Below are positions 1 to 13,870 of a stretch of 64,000 bases of DNA, piece by piece (the stretch's first letter is position 1; the number at the start of each line of letters is the position of its first letter). The stretch lies in NCBI GenBank assembly GCA_001051155.2, contig JYIP02000003.1, forward strand, positions 2,232,001-2,296,000. Direction: 5' to 3'. Below the pieces are notes generated by a model that had not been told where the DNA came from, did not search any database, and saw only the letters and a list, made by a program, of their open reading frames with translations. The position numbers and the translations under genes were made by a program. This stretch comes from Chrysoporthe austroafricana. Its lineage: Eukaryota; Ascomycota; Sordariomycetes; Diaporthales; Cryphonectriaceae.

Positions 1-697
1 GGCAGGCGAAGGAGTAGATCGAGTAGCTGCCGGGGACGGGGACATAGAGTGTGTAGGGAGCGGTCGGTGCGCCTTTTGACAGCATTCCTATAGATCAAGG
101 CGTGTCAGTCTGCAGTCGCCCGCGACGTCCCTTCCCCATAGGTGTTCCCTTACCGGCAGGGCGATCAGCTGCGCGAGGAGAGCTTGCCTGGAGGTAATGA
201 TCTCCGCGTGCAGGGCGCTGGGGACCGAGCCATTCTGCTGTGCGATGCGGCTGCTGAACTGAGAAGATAGGGCCGCTTGGAGCTGTAAGAGGCAGAGAGC
301 AGGTGTTAGCCGGGCGCGTCCCCTGATCCCACTGTCGATGATCGTAGCAGGCGGCGTGTCCTACCTTCTGCCTCAGGTTGCTCTCGTGGACGCGAGGGTC
401 CTTCCGAGCGGCGTCGCTGGCCCCGGCGTCGGCATAGCGGTAGATGAGCGACTGGGCCGTGACCAGTGCGTGCTGGGCGTCGGCGATCTTCACGCGCTTG
501 GCAGGACGCTCGACGATAGCGGACGGCGAAGCGTGATGGCGCGCGTGGCCGTTGGCGATGGGGGTCGTGGCGCCGCCGTTTACACCGCTCGTGCTGGCGA
601 GGGCCGGACGCGGGGCCGGCGCGTGGTTGGCATCGTCGCCGACGTCGTCGGTGAGGTCAATCACCTCAGCGGCACGCTCGGTAGTTGGCCCTACCAT
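1..697 (-). CDS. Unknown nuclear-type protein, N-terminal part (runs off the window)
   Basis: I do not recognise the family. The likely start is the ATG at 697-695. Exons read 697-365, 282-154 and 87 to beyond base 1, with GTAGGA and GTAAGG donors and CAG/TAG acceptors; the first two exons are 111 and 43 whole codons. Residues about 12-18 read VIDLTDD, a hydrophobic-acidic pattern like SUMO-interacting motifs. Near residue 64 a short basic stretch (PAKRVKI) could be a nuclear signal. The second exon is Gln/Ala/Leu-rich and helical, perhaps a coiled coil. The third exon's frame is the least sure part. Nuclear localisation is inference from the two motifs. Upstream of the start the sequence turns abruptly AT-rich. 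Confidence 0.5.
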
Positions 698-1977
698 CGC
701 GGCACTTATCCCGGTCGGACGCGACGGTGCTCTCGTTGTAGAGCGGTTGCTCAGAGTCGCGTCGTGCCGTTAATCAGGGTCTTACCTAATCAAGATTTAA
801 GAAACTAATTATAAATAAAAGAGTTAAAACGTAAAATAAGCTTTTAATTTATTTACAAATTAATTTTTAATTTTTTTAATTTAAAAATATTAATTTATTA
901 ATAAATTTATTGAAATATAATATAAAATTAAAGTAAAAAAATATAAAATATTTAATATATACCTTTCTTAAAGTTATATGGGAAATCTTTAATAGATTAA
1001 ATTCTGTTTTCTCTTTTCTCATTCTCTTTACGTTATCGCTATAGAACAGGCACTTCCAAATACTGCTTTCACAATATCAGATTCAGTTATTAAGAGCAAG
1101 AAGCAGTTGCGGAATGCTTCTACTCTCTAGGTTTGGGAGCACGGTTTCGCTGTTCCGCCGCCAAAGTTGTTAGGAAAGCCCTTTAGATCCCCTTTCGGCT
1201 CGCAGTAAACGGATTAACTTTGCTAAAAGCGGTCCCAATTCTGGTCCAGGGGGGTTTTAGATAGCTTTCAAGCGCCAACCCCGTCCCCGTAGCCTGATTG
1301 CATGTATGTACTAAACGGCAGCTCTGGCGGTGGGCATGCTCTGATATCCCGCCCCGTTTCCTCCGTTTCCTCCGTGTTGAATCTCCAGCGCGATGCTAGC
1401 CCTGCGGCCAATCAGGTGCCGCCGCTCGCTTTGCTGCAATGCGTCAAACCGCGGGGGGATCGTTCTAGCGAGACGACGCCCGCTGTCGCTGGGCTCGTTC
1501 CCTGGCGCCCCTCTAAGCGTAACCCGCCAGAGTTACACCACAGCAAGTTGTTGGTACTGTGTCCTGGCGCTGGCGTAGCTCGTACCGACCACGCTAAAGT
1601 ATTTCCTCGCTTCAGACAGCCTCAAAGCCATTTGCTAATGTGCTAGTTTGTAACCAAATTAGTATATGGTGACACACGCCCCGATGGTCAAGATACACCT
1701 TTCCCACGCGACAGGGGTGATAAGTCTAGGGGCTTTCGTTCTCGGAAGCCCCCAAGACAGCCCGATGGTCCTCCACATCCGGGACGACAGCGAACGCTTC
1801 TAACGGAGAAGCAGAACGACAGGTCGAGTGGACATTGTACATTGATCTTATTACCAGCTCTAAATTGACCATTGTAACCCAAGTCTTGACAGGATCCCGC
1901 CCCCAACTCTCTGTTCGAGTGTATCCCACAAGTAATACAAGGCAGGAAATGCAGAGGTCAGCCCCATCGGTCCAGGT
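698..1977. other. Intergenic, with an AT-rich island at about 785-1015
   Basis: No gene is supported here. The stretch from about 785 to 1015 is almost pure A/T with long A and T runs and many TA steps, unlike the GC-rich surroundings. From 1016 to 1977 composition returns to normal, and only short unconvincing frames occur. The island looks like a repeat degraded by RIP-type C-to-T mutation, but no parent element can be recognised. Confidence 0.6.
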
Positions 1978-4235
1978 CTACAGCTTCGCCTTGGCCAGAT
2001 CGCCCTGTCTCGCAATCTCATCATACATCTCGTCGATTTGTTTCCTGAACGCCCTGGCGGTCTGTGGCCGCTTAATCTTGAGACTGTGGCTGCGTCAGTG
2101 TCATGCCCAAGACGGAGGTGGGTAGTGTTGGGAGGGGGGGGGGGGAGAAGCGGCTTACGTCGGTGTGAAGAGCTCGTTGTCAATGGAGAACGGTTCGATG
2201 TCCATGTAACAGTTCTTCACCCTCTCGTAGCTGTTGAACTTGTGCCGCCTGCCGATGTCGTCCAGCTGCTTCAGGAACGCCTTCCTGACCTGAGGATCGT
2301 TGGCGGCGGCCTTGAGCGCGGCACGGTCGCTCGCTGAGACGCTCCTCTTGAGGATCTTGCTCGCATACGGGGCGAAGGCCTCCGGGTCGATGCCGAATAT
2401 CGCCACCAGGCAGTCCTTCTGGGGATCACCGTGCACGTAGGCCATCTGGATGATGGCCGTGCTGCCGAGGTAGACGTTCTCGATGCGCTCGGGCGAGATG
2501 TACTCGCCCTGGGCCAGCTTGAGCACGTTCTTCTTGCGGTCGATGATCTTGAAGCGGCCCAGGCTGTCGATCTCGCAGATGTCGCCCGTGTGGAACCACC
2601 CGTCAGGCTCGAGCGTCTTCTGGGTCTCCTCGTCGTTCTTGTAGTAGCCCTTGAACAGGACGGGGCCCCGGAGGAGCAGCTCGCCGCGCGGGTTGGGCTT
2701 GTCGTGGACCGTGTACTCGAGGTCGGGGACGGACTCGAGACAGGCCTCTATGAAGGGCATGAGGGCGCCCAAGTTACCTGTGGTAAAGTCGTTGTTGTAC
2801 TGGACGATGCCGACGGCGTACGTCTCCGTCATGCCGAAGCCCTGGACGAAGTTGTTGCCAAAGGCCGCACGGAGGAACGTGTGGACGTCGGGATCAAGCT
2901 GGGCGCTGCCGCTGATCATCGAGTGCACACGCTCCATACCGACGGCCGCCAGCACCTTCGGCGTCCATATCCTATCGTAGAGGAAGTGCTTATTGGTGGC
3001 CTTGCCCGGGGGAAGCTTCATGTTGGCCTTCTTGGTGTTTATGACGTGCCGGGAGAGCGCACCCCTGACGCCATCAGCCTCGACGGTAGCCTGGGTGATC
3101 GCAGCCTGGAAGCGGTTGTAGAGACGGGGCACGGACATGAAGCCTGTTGGCTTCAGGATCTTCATATCCTCCACCAGGGTAGTGATGTCACCGTGAAAAT
3201 ACCCAATAGTAGCACCAGAGATGAAAGCCGCCTGGTCAGACATGCGGCCAAAGATGTGTGCCAGCGGCAGGTAGGACAAATGGACGTCGCCCTCCTTCAC
3301 GGTACCGCTCGAGCGAGCACACGAGACGCCAGCAACCGCAGTTGCGTGGTCGAGAATGACACCCTTGGGGTTGCCAGTGGTGCCGGACGTGTAGTTGATG
3401 GTGAAGATGTCGTCCTTCTGGGGGGGCCGCATCTGCCGCCCCGACTTCTGCCCCAGCGCCTCCACTTCGGTCATGGAGAAGATCTCAATGCCCTTGTCGG
3501 CTGCCAGCTTGTTGAGCAGCTCGCGCTTGGAGTGGCCGGCCATCTCGCCGTCGTCGAGGGAGTCGAGGGTGATGATGAGCTTGAGAGTAGGGACCTCGTG
3601 CGCGATCTTCAGCAAGGTCGGGACGTGCGGCAGGGAGCAGACGACGCAGGCCAGCTCGGCATGGTTGATGATGTATTCGGTCGTCTGAGGGCCGAGGGTC
3701 TCGTACAGGGTGACCGGATACAGCGACTGGGTGACCAGCGCCAGCTCTGCCCTGCTATCAGCACCGCATCCCGCGTGAAGGAGGCCGCATGGGCCGGCGT
3801 AGACGCACCTGTGATCTGCCACTCGGGCCGGTTCTGGGCCCAGATGCCAACACCGTACTTGGGCGCTGTGATGCCGATCCTCTGGTGTAACTCCGCAATG
3901 CCCGCGCCGAGGTTCTTCCTCCGCTCCGCGACCTCGGCGTAGGTCATCCAGACGTACTTGGGCTCCCACGTCTTGGTCGCGGGGTTCCAGGGCCTCCACC
4001 CCAGCATGCGCTTGTGGGGGCGGGCCTGCCAGGCCTCCTCGAAGAGGTCGTGGAAGGTAGAGACATGGGGCTCGAGCCTCTCCAGCAGCGGCCCGTCACG
4101 GAAGGCCCAGTTGCGGTATATGGCGGTCCGGTTCTCACGCTCAGAGCCGGGGATCGGGAGGGTGTAGGGAGACCCGGGAGGGGGAGGCGTCTGGCACTTC
4201 TGGAGGAGCGCCTTGACCTGGGGATCGGGACGCAT
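1978..4235 (-). CDS. Long-chain acyl-CoA synthetase with PTS1-like C-terminus (probably peroxisomal)
   Basis: It activates long-chain fatty acids to acyl-CoA with ATP (ANL adenylate-forming superfamily, FACS branch). Exons 4235-3809, 3746-2159 and 2083-1978 join to 2121 nt, 706 aa, the usual family length. The ATP-binding signature YTSGTTGNPKG starts near residue 261. The FACS/TGD motif DGWFHTGDI is near 522-530, followed by DRKKNVLKLAQGEYI with the catalytic-lysine region nearby. The last residues are KAKL; AKL fits the PTS1 consensus [SAC][KRH]L, and there is no obvious N-terminal signal. This suggests a peroxisomal enzyme supplying beta-oxidation, like yeast Faa2; the localisation is inference. 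The first intron is 62 nt and the second 75 nt, the latter placing the PTS1 in its own short last exon. Confidence 0.95.
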
Positions 4236-6522
4236 GTTGGAGGAGGGGAGCTTCTGGCGACAGGAACCCGTCGGTCAGCAGAGGACTCGGAGGACGATCA
4301 GGAGAGAGGGAGAGGCGCGCTACCAGAAAGGACGAGAGGCGCCGGGATGTCTGTGAATGCCGTGCCGGCTGGAGGTCGTCGTCGCAGGCGAGACGTCGTG
4401 CAGCCGTGAAGCTCTAGAGAGAGAAGTAGATGTCGTAAGCGAGGGATGCGCTACAACATGCTGACTAGAGGAGGAGGTAGAGCAGTCTGGCAGCCGGCCG
4501 AGGGAAGCTGTGTGAAGACATGTAGGGCAGGCGATCCCAAAAGTCCGGGGATCTGAACGGGACGCGGATGACCAGCTCAATCTCGGTGGATCCCCCGAGT
4601 GCCTCGGCAAATGCTCGAACTGCATCATCGCTATTGGCAGAGCGTCTTCTGGGCTACGGGCTCCCTAGTACTTGAGTATTGTGCGTAGGTGGCGCCCGGC
4701 AGTCCATCTGGACCTGCATTCTGCCTGTTCCGCCCTCAGAAGTACCGCACGAGGGAGGCGTGCACGGCATGGACGGACTCGACTCGAGCGAAGGTGCTGA
4801 AAGACGAAGCGGATCCTGCGCCGCGGCCGAGGCTCGCCAGCGTCGAAAGACGGCGCCCACAAATCTTCAAGCCTCGGCGGAACCTGACGTGGGGCGCCGA
4901 ACACTTCTTCTACCTGCTCGCCATCGTGGCGACGGCTCCTCCCAAGGTCTTCTCCCAATCATCGGGAGGCGGTTATACCGAGCACGATATACCTGGCCCG
5001 TCATGGAGGTCGACTTCAAGTCTGGGCCCCCAATCATTCCCGCTGGCAGCTGAAAGCCTTACTCAGGATGCATGCACTAACATGCACTTAACGCAGGGCC
5101 ATACCCGAACAGGTGCCCGCAGGATAGTGCGTGGATGCCAGAGCTGGTCTCACATGCTTCAGGGACTCGTGACTATCTGACCTCGCATGCCCTCAACGCC
5201 ACTGTCAGCGCCGTTGGTTCTGTGCCACACTCCATGTGCATTGCAGCCACCACAGCCAGGGCTACCGCTCAGGGCCCCCCCAGTGATGTTCACTTTGGAG
5301 GCGTTGAGAATATGTACGCTCGCTCGGACTTCCGCACAGGCTTCATCCGGCCCTTCTTGGCTGCGAGCTCCCTGCTCACACGACGGCTTGGCACATGAGC
5401 TGCTCTAGGAGCTCAGACTCTTCCGACCCCAGACTGAGGACATCTGGCAGAGTTCATCTTGGCAGATGGAGCCCGGCGCCCGCTGAAGTGTGTGAGGGGG
5501 GCCGTCCGCCAGGTCGCCTGCGTAGCCAAGACCACATGCCGTGGACTCTTACTATTCAGGGACCGCCAAGGTGTCGAAGAGTCAAGTCGCCGGAGACGAG
5601 ACGACCCAGCAAAACATGTTTGCTCGCCAGAGGGGACTCCCGGTCAGGCGCCCCCCCTCTCGGTTCGACTGCACGCGCATGGTGGGTGATACGTGTGGGC
5701 GGCTCGGCGGGAGGACCTCAGCCTCGCGCGCCCCGGCGAGGCTGCGCGTGCGGTCCGGCGCACGGGGCGAGGCGCTGTCGAAGATGGATGGCCTCGTCCT
5801 CTCGGGCCGGGACCTGGACGGCGTCAAGTGGAATCGTCTGCTCTTTTCCGGTGATGCGCGCCTCGTCATGAGTTCGTGCACTCAAACGCGAAAGAAGATC
5901 GGTCGACTCTCTAGTGTAGCCGTCCCATCCGCCTGGGTTCCGGCCTAAGCGCCTGCTCAACCATCACCGGCGGTTACGACGGTACCTCCGCCGACCGGGT
6001 TCCTGCAGCCCGCCCATAGGTGCAGATCTATCTTGGCCATTGTGTAGCATCGACGCTGGCCTTCCCGATGCACGCACGACAGGGGACATCACAATAAGGG
6101 CCGGGGGGCCGCTGTCAACCCGCGTTTCAAATGGGCTTCAGGATGGCAATCGAGGCGTGTTCAACTAAACCCCAAGCGGAGCAATCCCGGCTGTTGTGCG
6201 CATCGACAGACTCGCTGCTCCTAAATACCGAGTCTCATGCTTAATGCTTCTGCATACACACCACCTCTCATTTCCCCCATCTAATAAGATTGCCGCCCCG
6301 ATGTGGCATTAACTTTTTACATAACTCCCTCCTGTCCCTTGACTCTCCTTCTCTCGCCCCCCCTCTCAGCGCACAGGTTGCTTGCAGATTCCCACCAGTT
6401 CCTTTTTTCCTATATTATTCTTGACGCTTCCGCAGACGTGCTGGCTCGGCCCTCGCACATTCCCGTCGGGTAGAAACGCAAATAAACGACGCCACGATCC
6501 TTACGCCTTTTCCGATATCAAA
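4236..6522. promoter_or_regulatory. Divergent intergenic region between the acyl-CoA synthetase and MARVEL genes
   Basis: About 2.3 kb upstream of both flanking genes, so it must hold both promoters. I see no convincing coding region. The last 250 bases before 6523 are pyrimidine-rich (CTCTCC, TTTTTCC), as is common in fungal leaders. No specific factor sites can be called with confidence. Confidence 0.5.
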
Positions 6523-7175
6523 ATGGGTTTCCCCGTGATTCTCGCCCTGCGCGCCGTGCAGGGCGTCCTCGCCGTCGTCATTGTCGGCCTCGCAGCATAC
6601 GGTACGGTAGTCTTCAGGCCTTTACTTCAGGGCGGTCGCTAACAGGGTGCAAATAGTCGCGAACTGGTACAATGTCGACACCTTGACGTCGTCACCATCC
6701 CAGGTCAACTTCCTGGTCTTCGTGCCGCTCTTCTCTCTCGTCTCCATCGCCTACCTCGAGCTGGCCCCTAGGTTCATGCCGAAGTGTACGTCCAAGATAC
6801 CCCTGCGACCCGCCTGTCGTGTGATCCTTTTCTAAACCGGCACCGCTAACTCAAAACCACCCCCTAGTCCACCACCCTTGGGCCGTCCTCTCCCTCGAGG
6901 TGGCCAACGCCGTCTTCTACTTCGCCGGCTTCGTCGCCATGGGCGTGTTCCTGACCCGGCTCCTCTTCTGCCGCGGCGCGGTCTGCGGCTCCGCGCGCGC
7001 CGCCACCGTCTTCGGCGCCTTCGAGTTCGCCCTGTGGGGCGCCACCGCCGCCTTCACCCTCATGGACGCCCTCAAGGGCCGCTCGGCGGGTCTCCGCCGC
7101 GGCGCCGGCAAGACGCAGATGCAGTTCGAGCAGCGGGCGGGCCCGCAGATGAAGGAGGCCGCCATGGCCGCGTGA
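6523..7175 (+). CDS. MARVEL-type four-helix membrane protein
   Basis: This is a small integral membrane protein of the fungal MARVEL/Nce102-like type, probably in the plasma membrane or endocytic vesicles. Exons 6523-6601, 6657-6785 and 6868-7175 join to 516 nt, 171 aa. There are four hydrophobic segments: residues about 4-26 (starting MGFPVILALRAVQGVLAVV), 38-58, 78-98 and 110-128, then a charged tail. The introns carry GTACGG and GTACGT donors. An upstream in-frame ATG exists at 6382 but adds a leader-like stretch, so I prefer 6523, where the conserved hydrophobic helix begins. After the TGA at 7173-7175 the same frame stays open for 75 more codons with strong G/C-ending codon bias (to TAG 7401-7403). 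The annotated end may therefore not be the ancestral one. Function is known only at family level. Confidence 0.8.
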
Positions 7176-7403
7176 GGGGGCGGCGCGTTCCTCGGCGGGA
7201 GCTTCGACGGGAAGGCCCTCTACGGGTTCGCGCCCGCGTCGCCGGTGCCGCGGCCGAGCGTGGAGGTGGTGCTGAAGGCGTGGGCGGACCGGCGCGCCGG
7301 GAGGTGGTCGGTGGCGGGCGAGGAGGAGTGGGAGCTCGGGACGTTTGTGGGCAGCGACGAGGATGTTGTCGCCGGGAAGGGGTGGCGGAGGGATACCTTG
7401 TAG

Positions 7404-10400
7404 ATGCGCCAGCTGTGCTGGTCGGCTCGCGGTACGACGGTGAGAGAATAATGACTTTCCTTGTTTTTTTTTTTTTTTTTTTTTTTGAAAATTTTAAAAA
7501 GTGGGGGGGGTGGCCCGGTCTGNGGTGGTGCTGGGTGGGGAGAAGTATGGCTTGTCTTGTTTTTTTTTTTTTTTTTTTTTTTCAGAACTATTGAACAGAT
7601 GGGTCGGGACAGCCGGCTAGAGTGATGTCGGTCTGCGGGTGCTTCTCAACACCGATTGCATGCGGCCTCGGGGACAGGCAGGATAGCAGTACGTTCTCAT
7701 GCCGTCAATGACAGTCCTATGAAGAGATGATTGTCCACAACCGCAGCTACCAATCGCTCGCTCCACGCCTGAGAATTGCCCAATCCAGGTCCATCTCAGA
7801 CGGAACGGGCCGTCAGGCCTGCTTTCAAGGCCGATTGTGTAGGCCATAGCGGTGCGTCTCGGGGCCCATAGACGTCATGTGAGCAATGAGCCACCATGCC
7901 TTGAAGGGGTGGCTGACTCCTTCGACGACATGCCTGACTTAGTGAGGAAACGGCAGGTTTGCCTCCTCGCACATCTCTTTGCGCGAGATGGCTTTCCCTT
8001 CAAGCCTGCAACTCGACGTTATTTCCACCACCAGACGACAAGGCTGAGAGCGCACAGGTTCCTTGCACAAGGCCGTGCCATTCCCTCCCTCTGTCGTCCA
8101 GCTTAGAAGGAAACCCATCAATGCACCCTATATAATACCAAAAATGACCAGCTAAGAAAAAAGCCAAAAAGAAGACCGGTCCCCAGCCGCCAATCCCCTC
8201 ACGCCCTGCGCAGACACCCATACTTCAGGGCGCCTGCATACCGAACTTGCAGCGCGTCACTCACGCGAGAACCCTTTTAGCCCAGGCCAGATCGGACTCG
8301 GGAAGTCGCAGGATATTTATTTATGGACCACTTTTTGGGGTTTGTGCAGATTCGAACCCGAGCCTCTGGCACATCAGGCTTGATCGGGTTAACCTGCTGG
8401 GCGTGGTACTGTGGATCTTACCATTACGGCAGTCACCACTGTTTGTTGCGGTTGGAGCTGTTGGAGATGGCATGTGTTATATGGGCGAGTGACTAGTGAC
8501 TGCGAGAGCTAGGACAGCTAGCGTTCACTCTGTACATTGCCCTGAGCGCCACCGCCACGGCATGTGACAGGCTGCTGCGCTGCCAGGCCTTCACAGAAGG
8601 TGCTCGATCGCAGCCACGTCGTCTCTTCGCCCTTAAAGCCATGGTTGTGTGTTCGCCATATTGTCGTCGAAAAGGCTTCTTTGGGACCTCCAACATTTTT
8701 GCACACGTAAGTGCCCACCAGTAGTGAGGACCTGATATCAGCCCTCGAGTTAGTCCCCAGTCGCAGACATACACTTCCAATTCCAAAAGTGTAGAAATAG
8801 AGAAGAAAGAGGACAGACATAAAAGAGATGAGGAAATGAAAAAGAGGAAGACGGACAGGTCTGGACAACAGCCTGTGCAAATAGACTGAGCCTGGTCCTC
8901 CTCAAGTGAAAGGTCCCTCACTAGTCCGGCCTTGCGCATCTAGGCACTCCGCCCACGGTGATTCCCCCAGTTGGGCAAACGATAATAGCACGAAGAAGCG
9001 TTTTAGGTACCTTGAGTGAGTCCGCACCAATATTGACTGCGTGACATGTTTTCCTCCCCGCGAGCGGCTTCAGAGCTGCGTTTGCCGTGCTCTATCCAGG
9101 TATCTCAGGTTCGGGCATGCCACGAGACTGTTGCCGGCGATTTTCTGGATTCTGCCGGGATTTCCCCTTGCCATCAAGCCTTTGGCTCTTCCAACGGCCC
9201 AGCAATGCTCTAGGCACGAACATCGACTGGCCTCTTGGATGTACATCTCCCTGTGCGGCCCAGCCCACTCGGGCAGCTCGTGTCCAAACAAGGCCAGTTT
9301 ACCATGAATCGCCGGGGACGTCTGCCGGTGAAACCCATGACACAGTCCTCGAGGACCGTCCGAGGCCAGGAGCGGCCCGTGGTAACCCAAACATGGGCGG
9401 CTAAAGATCTCGCCGTGCGCCCGGACCCCCTGGGGAAGTGACGATCGCGAGCTTAAGAGTTGAGCATCGACAGTAAAACCTTGCTCTCACCCAGGCCTTG
9501 CTGGGTAGTCCGGAGCAGGGCATGAGAGAAGATAGCCTTCCTTTTCCGAGGCCCTTTTTTTTGCTTCAGCTCGCCAGACCAATATCGAAAGGGGTGGAAA
9601 GGGAGGGGGGATAAGAAGCCATTCCTAGGCCGCCGGCAGTATGATCCTGCGCGGCTCTAGCTTGAGCTATCCGCATGCAAAGATCCTCTTTGCCGTTCTG
9701 CTCGACCGGCCACCGGACCTGTGAGAGCTCACCAGGTAATGTAAGCTCGAGACCAGGGGTATCCTCCTCGGCGAAGTCCTCTCTCATTCCATTGAGATGC
9801 GTATGCATGGCTCCGGAAGATCTGCTTGAGGCTACAAGGGCCCTGAGTCAAACGACGACAACTAAACGCTTGAATAGCTGCGAGCGCCTCTGAACGAGAA
9901 TAGCAGAGAACTTTCTTGGCCATCTAGTCTCTGCACCGCGCGTGAATGACGTCGAGCCTGGGCATCCACTCGAATCCTCACCGTGACTCACCCGCCTCGT
10001 AGCAGCGCCGTCCACTCCGCCATCGCGGCTCAACTTCTGCAGAAACACGTGAGAGCAGAGTAAATTGGCTCATGGCGCGTCGATCACAACCGCCCAAGCA
10101 GCCGCCCAAGCCGCCCCCCGCCCGGCTCTCGGGCGCTGCGCGCTGCTCCCAAGGAACGGCTTCCCCAAAAATGTCGTGCCCGTAGGCGACGCTGAAGCTG
10201 AGGATGACGTGCTCGCTCCCCCACCCGCCCAAGCACGCGGGTCTTGCCCGGTTAGGAAATCGAGGTGAGTATTAGTCGGCGAATTCACCCCCTAGAGACC
10301 TGGGACGGTACGAGGGGTCACGAGAGCGCAGGGCAGTCTTAGGTAAAGGTTTTAGAAGATCGTATCTGTCTCGCCTCTGTGCCAATCCGATTTCATAAAG

Positions 10401-10484
10401 GTGCCGCGCCCGCAGGACGTCTTGTGTAACCTACAGGAACCGCGAAGTATTCTCACCAAAAGGACGTGTTTTCACCCTATCGCA
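7404..10484. other. Intergenic, low-quality patch at 7440-7600
   Basis: No gene is supported in 3.1 kb. Two T-runs of 23 bases (7464-7486 and 7560-7582), each after CTTG and 96 bases apart, flank a G-rich patch with one unresolved base at 7523; assembly or sequencing error is plausible here. The rest is ordinary composition with short frames that lack codon bias. The last 150 bases before 10485 should hold the sulfhydrylase promoter. Confidence 0.5.
7464..7582. repeat. Two T23 runs flanking a G-rich patch
   Basis: T-runs of 23 at 7464-7486 and 7560-7582, each following CTTG, with an unresolved base at 7523 between them. Confidence 0.85.
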
Positions 10485-12127
<1,643 letters not shown>

Positions 12128-12652
12128 GAACGACAACTGCTTAAGTCTGTCGAAGAAAGGGGAGAGAAGGCCGAAGGAGAAGGTCCGCACTCTCTCTGCG
12201 TAAAGGATCCAATTTCTATGTGTTCTAGACAGCCAACGAAGAATATACCCATCTCAAAAGAATGGTCGGGTGCTCAGCTTAGGCTGCACTGTATCTCATC
12301 CGAGAAGCCCTCTCGTGGATGCCACAGTACGTGGTGCCTTGCAGAGAAGGATAGGAAGAAATCCAGGCGGAATGGTTGAGCGTGAGGCTCGAGCTGGAAT
12401 TAGATGGCTAGGACCCTATTCATTAAAGCAGTGAGGTTGAGCTGCTGTGCTTATAAGTTGAAGAAAACCGGTGGACAACCAAGATCCATAGGCGATGTAG
12501 GGAGACCCCTGGCGTATGTCTCCCGCAAGACCCCCGGCCCACCCGAGCAGCTACTCGCTTCAACGTAGCTACAGCTCGCCTCGACCACCAGAACCACCAC
12601 CGACTTCAACCACACCGGCTACCCCGCGACACCAGGTATCATCACCGCGAAA

Positions 12653-13555
12653 ATGCGGGCCTCACTCTTCGCACCCCTCCTCTCGCTCCTGTCCGTCGCC
12701 GCCGCGACGACGACGACGACGTCCATAAAGCTACACATCCCGCCGTCCGGCGTGCTGCCCAACCCGCGGTCCCTGCCGCCCTCGACGCACGCCACGCTGA
12801 CCGCCCTCGGCGTCGACACCTCGGCGTACCTCACGCCGACCAACACCTTCGTCTTCCACAACGTCTCGGCGGGGAGCTACCTCCTCGACGTGCACTGCGC
12901 GAGCCACGGATTCGCGCCCCTGCGCGTCGACGTGCTCCCCGTGGTCGCGGGCGAGGAGGGGCAGGCGGGCCGGGACGAGAGGGCGGCCGCGCTGGCGGTC
13001 CGCGCGTGGGAGACGTACCGGGGCAACGACTGGGACAACAAGGGGGAGGCGGTGGCTGCGACGGGCGGGAGCCTGGGGGTGCGGGTGGTGGGCCGGAAGG
13101 CCTTCTATATCGAGAGGACCTCTTGTGAGTGTGGCCCCCGGACGGATATGGCTATGGGCAGGTTGCTGACGGCCGGTAAACAGTCAACGTCTTGAGTATC
13201 CTCAAGAACCCGATGATCCTGCTGGGTCTGGTCAGCATGGTCATCTTCATCGGCATGCCGAAGCTGGTCGATAACAGTAAGTGCCCCCATGTAACGCCCT
13301 CGGAAGAGTCCGAGAGGGCCGTGATGGTTGCTGACGCGGTGGACCACAGTGGACCCAGAGATGCGCAAGGAGTGGGAAGAAAGCCAGAAGAGCAACCCGA
13401 TGAACAGTCTCATGGGCGGCGGCGGAGGCCAGAACCCCGTGGCAAACTTCGACATGGCCTCGTTCCTGGCTGGTTCCTCCTCGTCGAAGGACAACGATAA
13501 CGACGACGGCTCCGCGTCAGGGGGAGCGAGGAAAGAGAAGGGCGGTCGCAGGTAG
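12653..13555 (+). CDS. EMC7: ER membrane protein complex subunit 7
   Basis: This is a subunit of the EMC, which inserts tail-anchored and multipass proteins into the ER membrane. Exons 12653-13124, 13184-13276 and 13350-13555 join to 771 nt, 256 aa. An N-terminal signal peptide (residues 1-18, MRASLFAPLLSLLSVAAA) is followed by a lumenal beta-sandwich-type domain (IKLHIPPSG ... FHNVSAGSYLLDV, about 23-150). Then come one transmembrane helix in exon 2 (NPMILLGLVSMVIFIGMP) and a cytosolic tail beginning DPEMRKEWEE, a hallmark of EMC7. The tail ends in Gly/Ser/Asp-rich low complexity. It lies about 0.5 kb downstream of the sulfhydrylase on the same strand, with no sign of shared control. Confidence 0.93.
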
Positions 13556-13870
13556 CCTGCTCCTCTGTGAAACGGCCGGAGCGTGCTTGCCGCGGACTAC
13601 GTAGATGCATCGGGACACCAAAGATGAGTTGAATACCCTAGACACTTTTATTGGCAAACACGCGGTACGGCACCAGGGCATTAGAGAAATGCATCGAGTA
13701 TTACTATCGTCGCGAAGTGATGAATCCCAGAGCCCGCCAGATCCTTTTCGTGTCTTGCCATTCAACCCTTGCAGATGCCAGAACCTTTAGAAGAAGAAAA
13801 TGAAGAGGACGCAGGACGCCGGGACCCAGGGACAGTCGTTACATCGTTATTCGCCCGGCCTCCCGCCGAC

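Noticed and set aside
2431..3942. Long + strand frame (503 codons) opposite the acyl-CoA synthetase
   Set aside because: It is the antisense shadow of a highly biased gene; no domain and no promoter logic.
7172..7201. 30-nt intron that would remove the TGA of the MARVEL gene in frame
   Set aside because: Far below the minimum fungal intron size and lacks a branch site.
8330..8400. tRNA-like GATTCGAACCC motif
   Set aside because: The T-stem does not pair and no acceptor stem or anticodon arm can be built.
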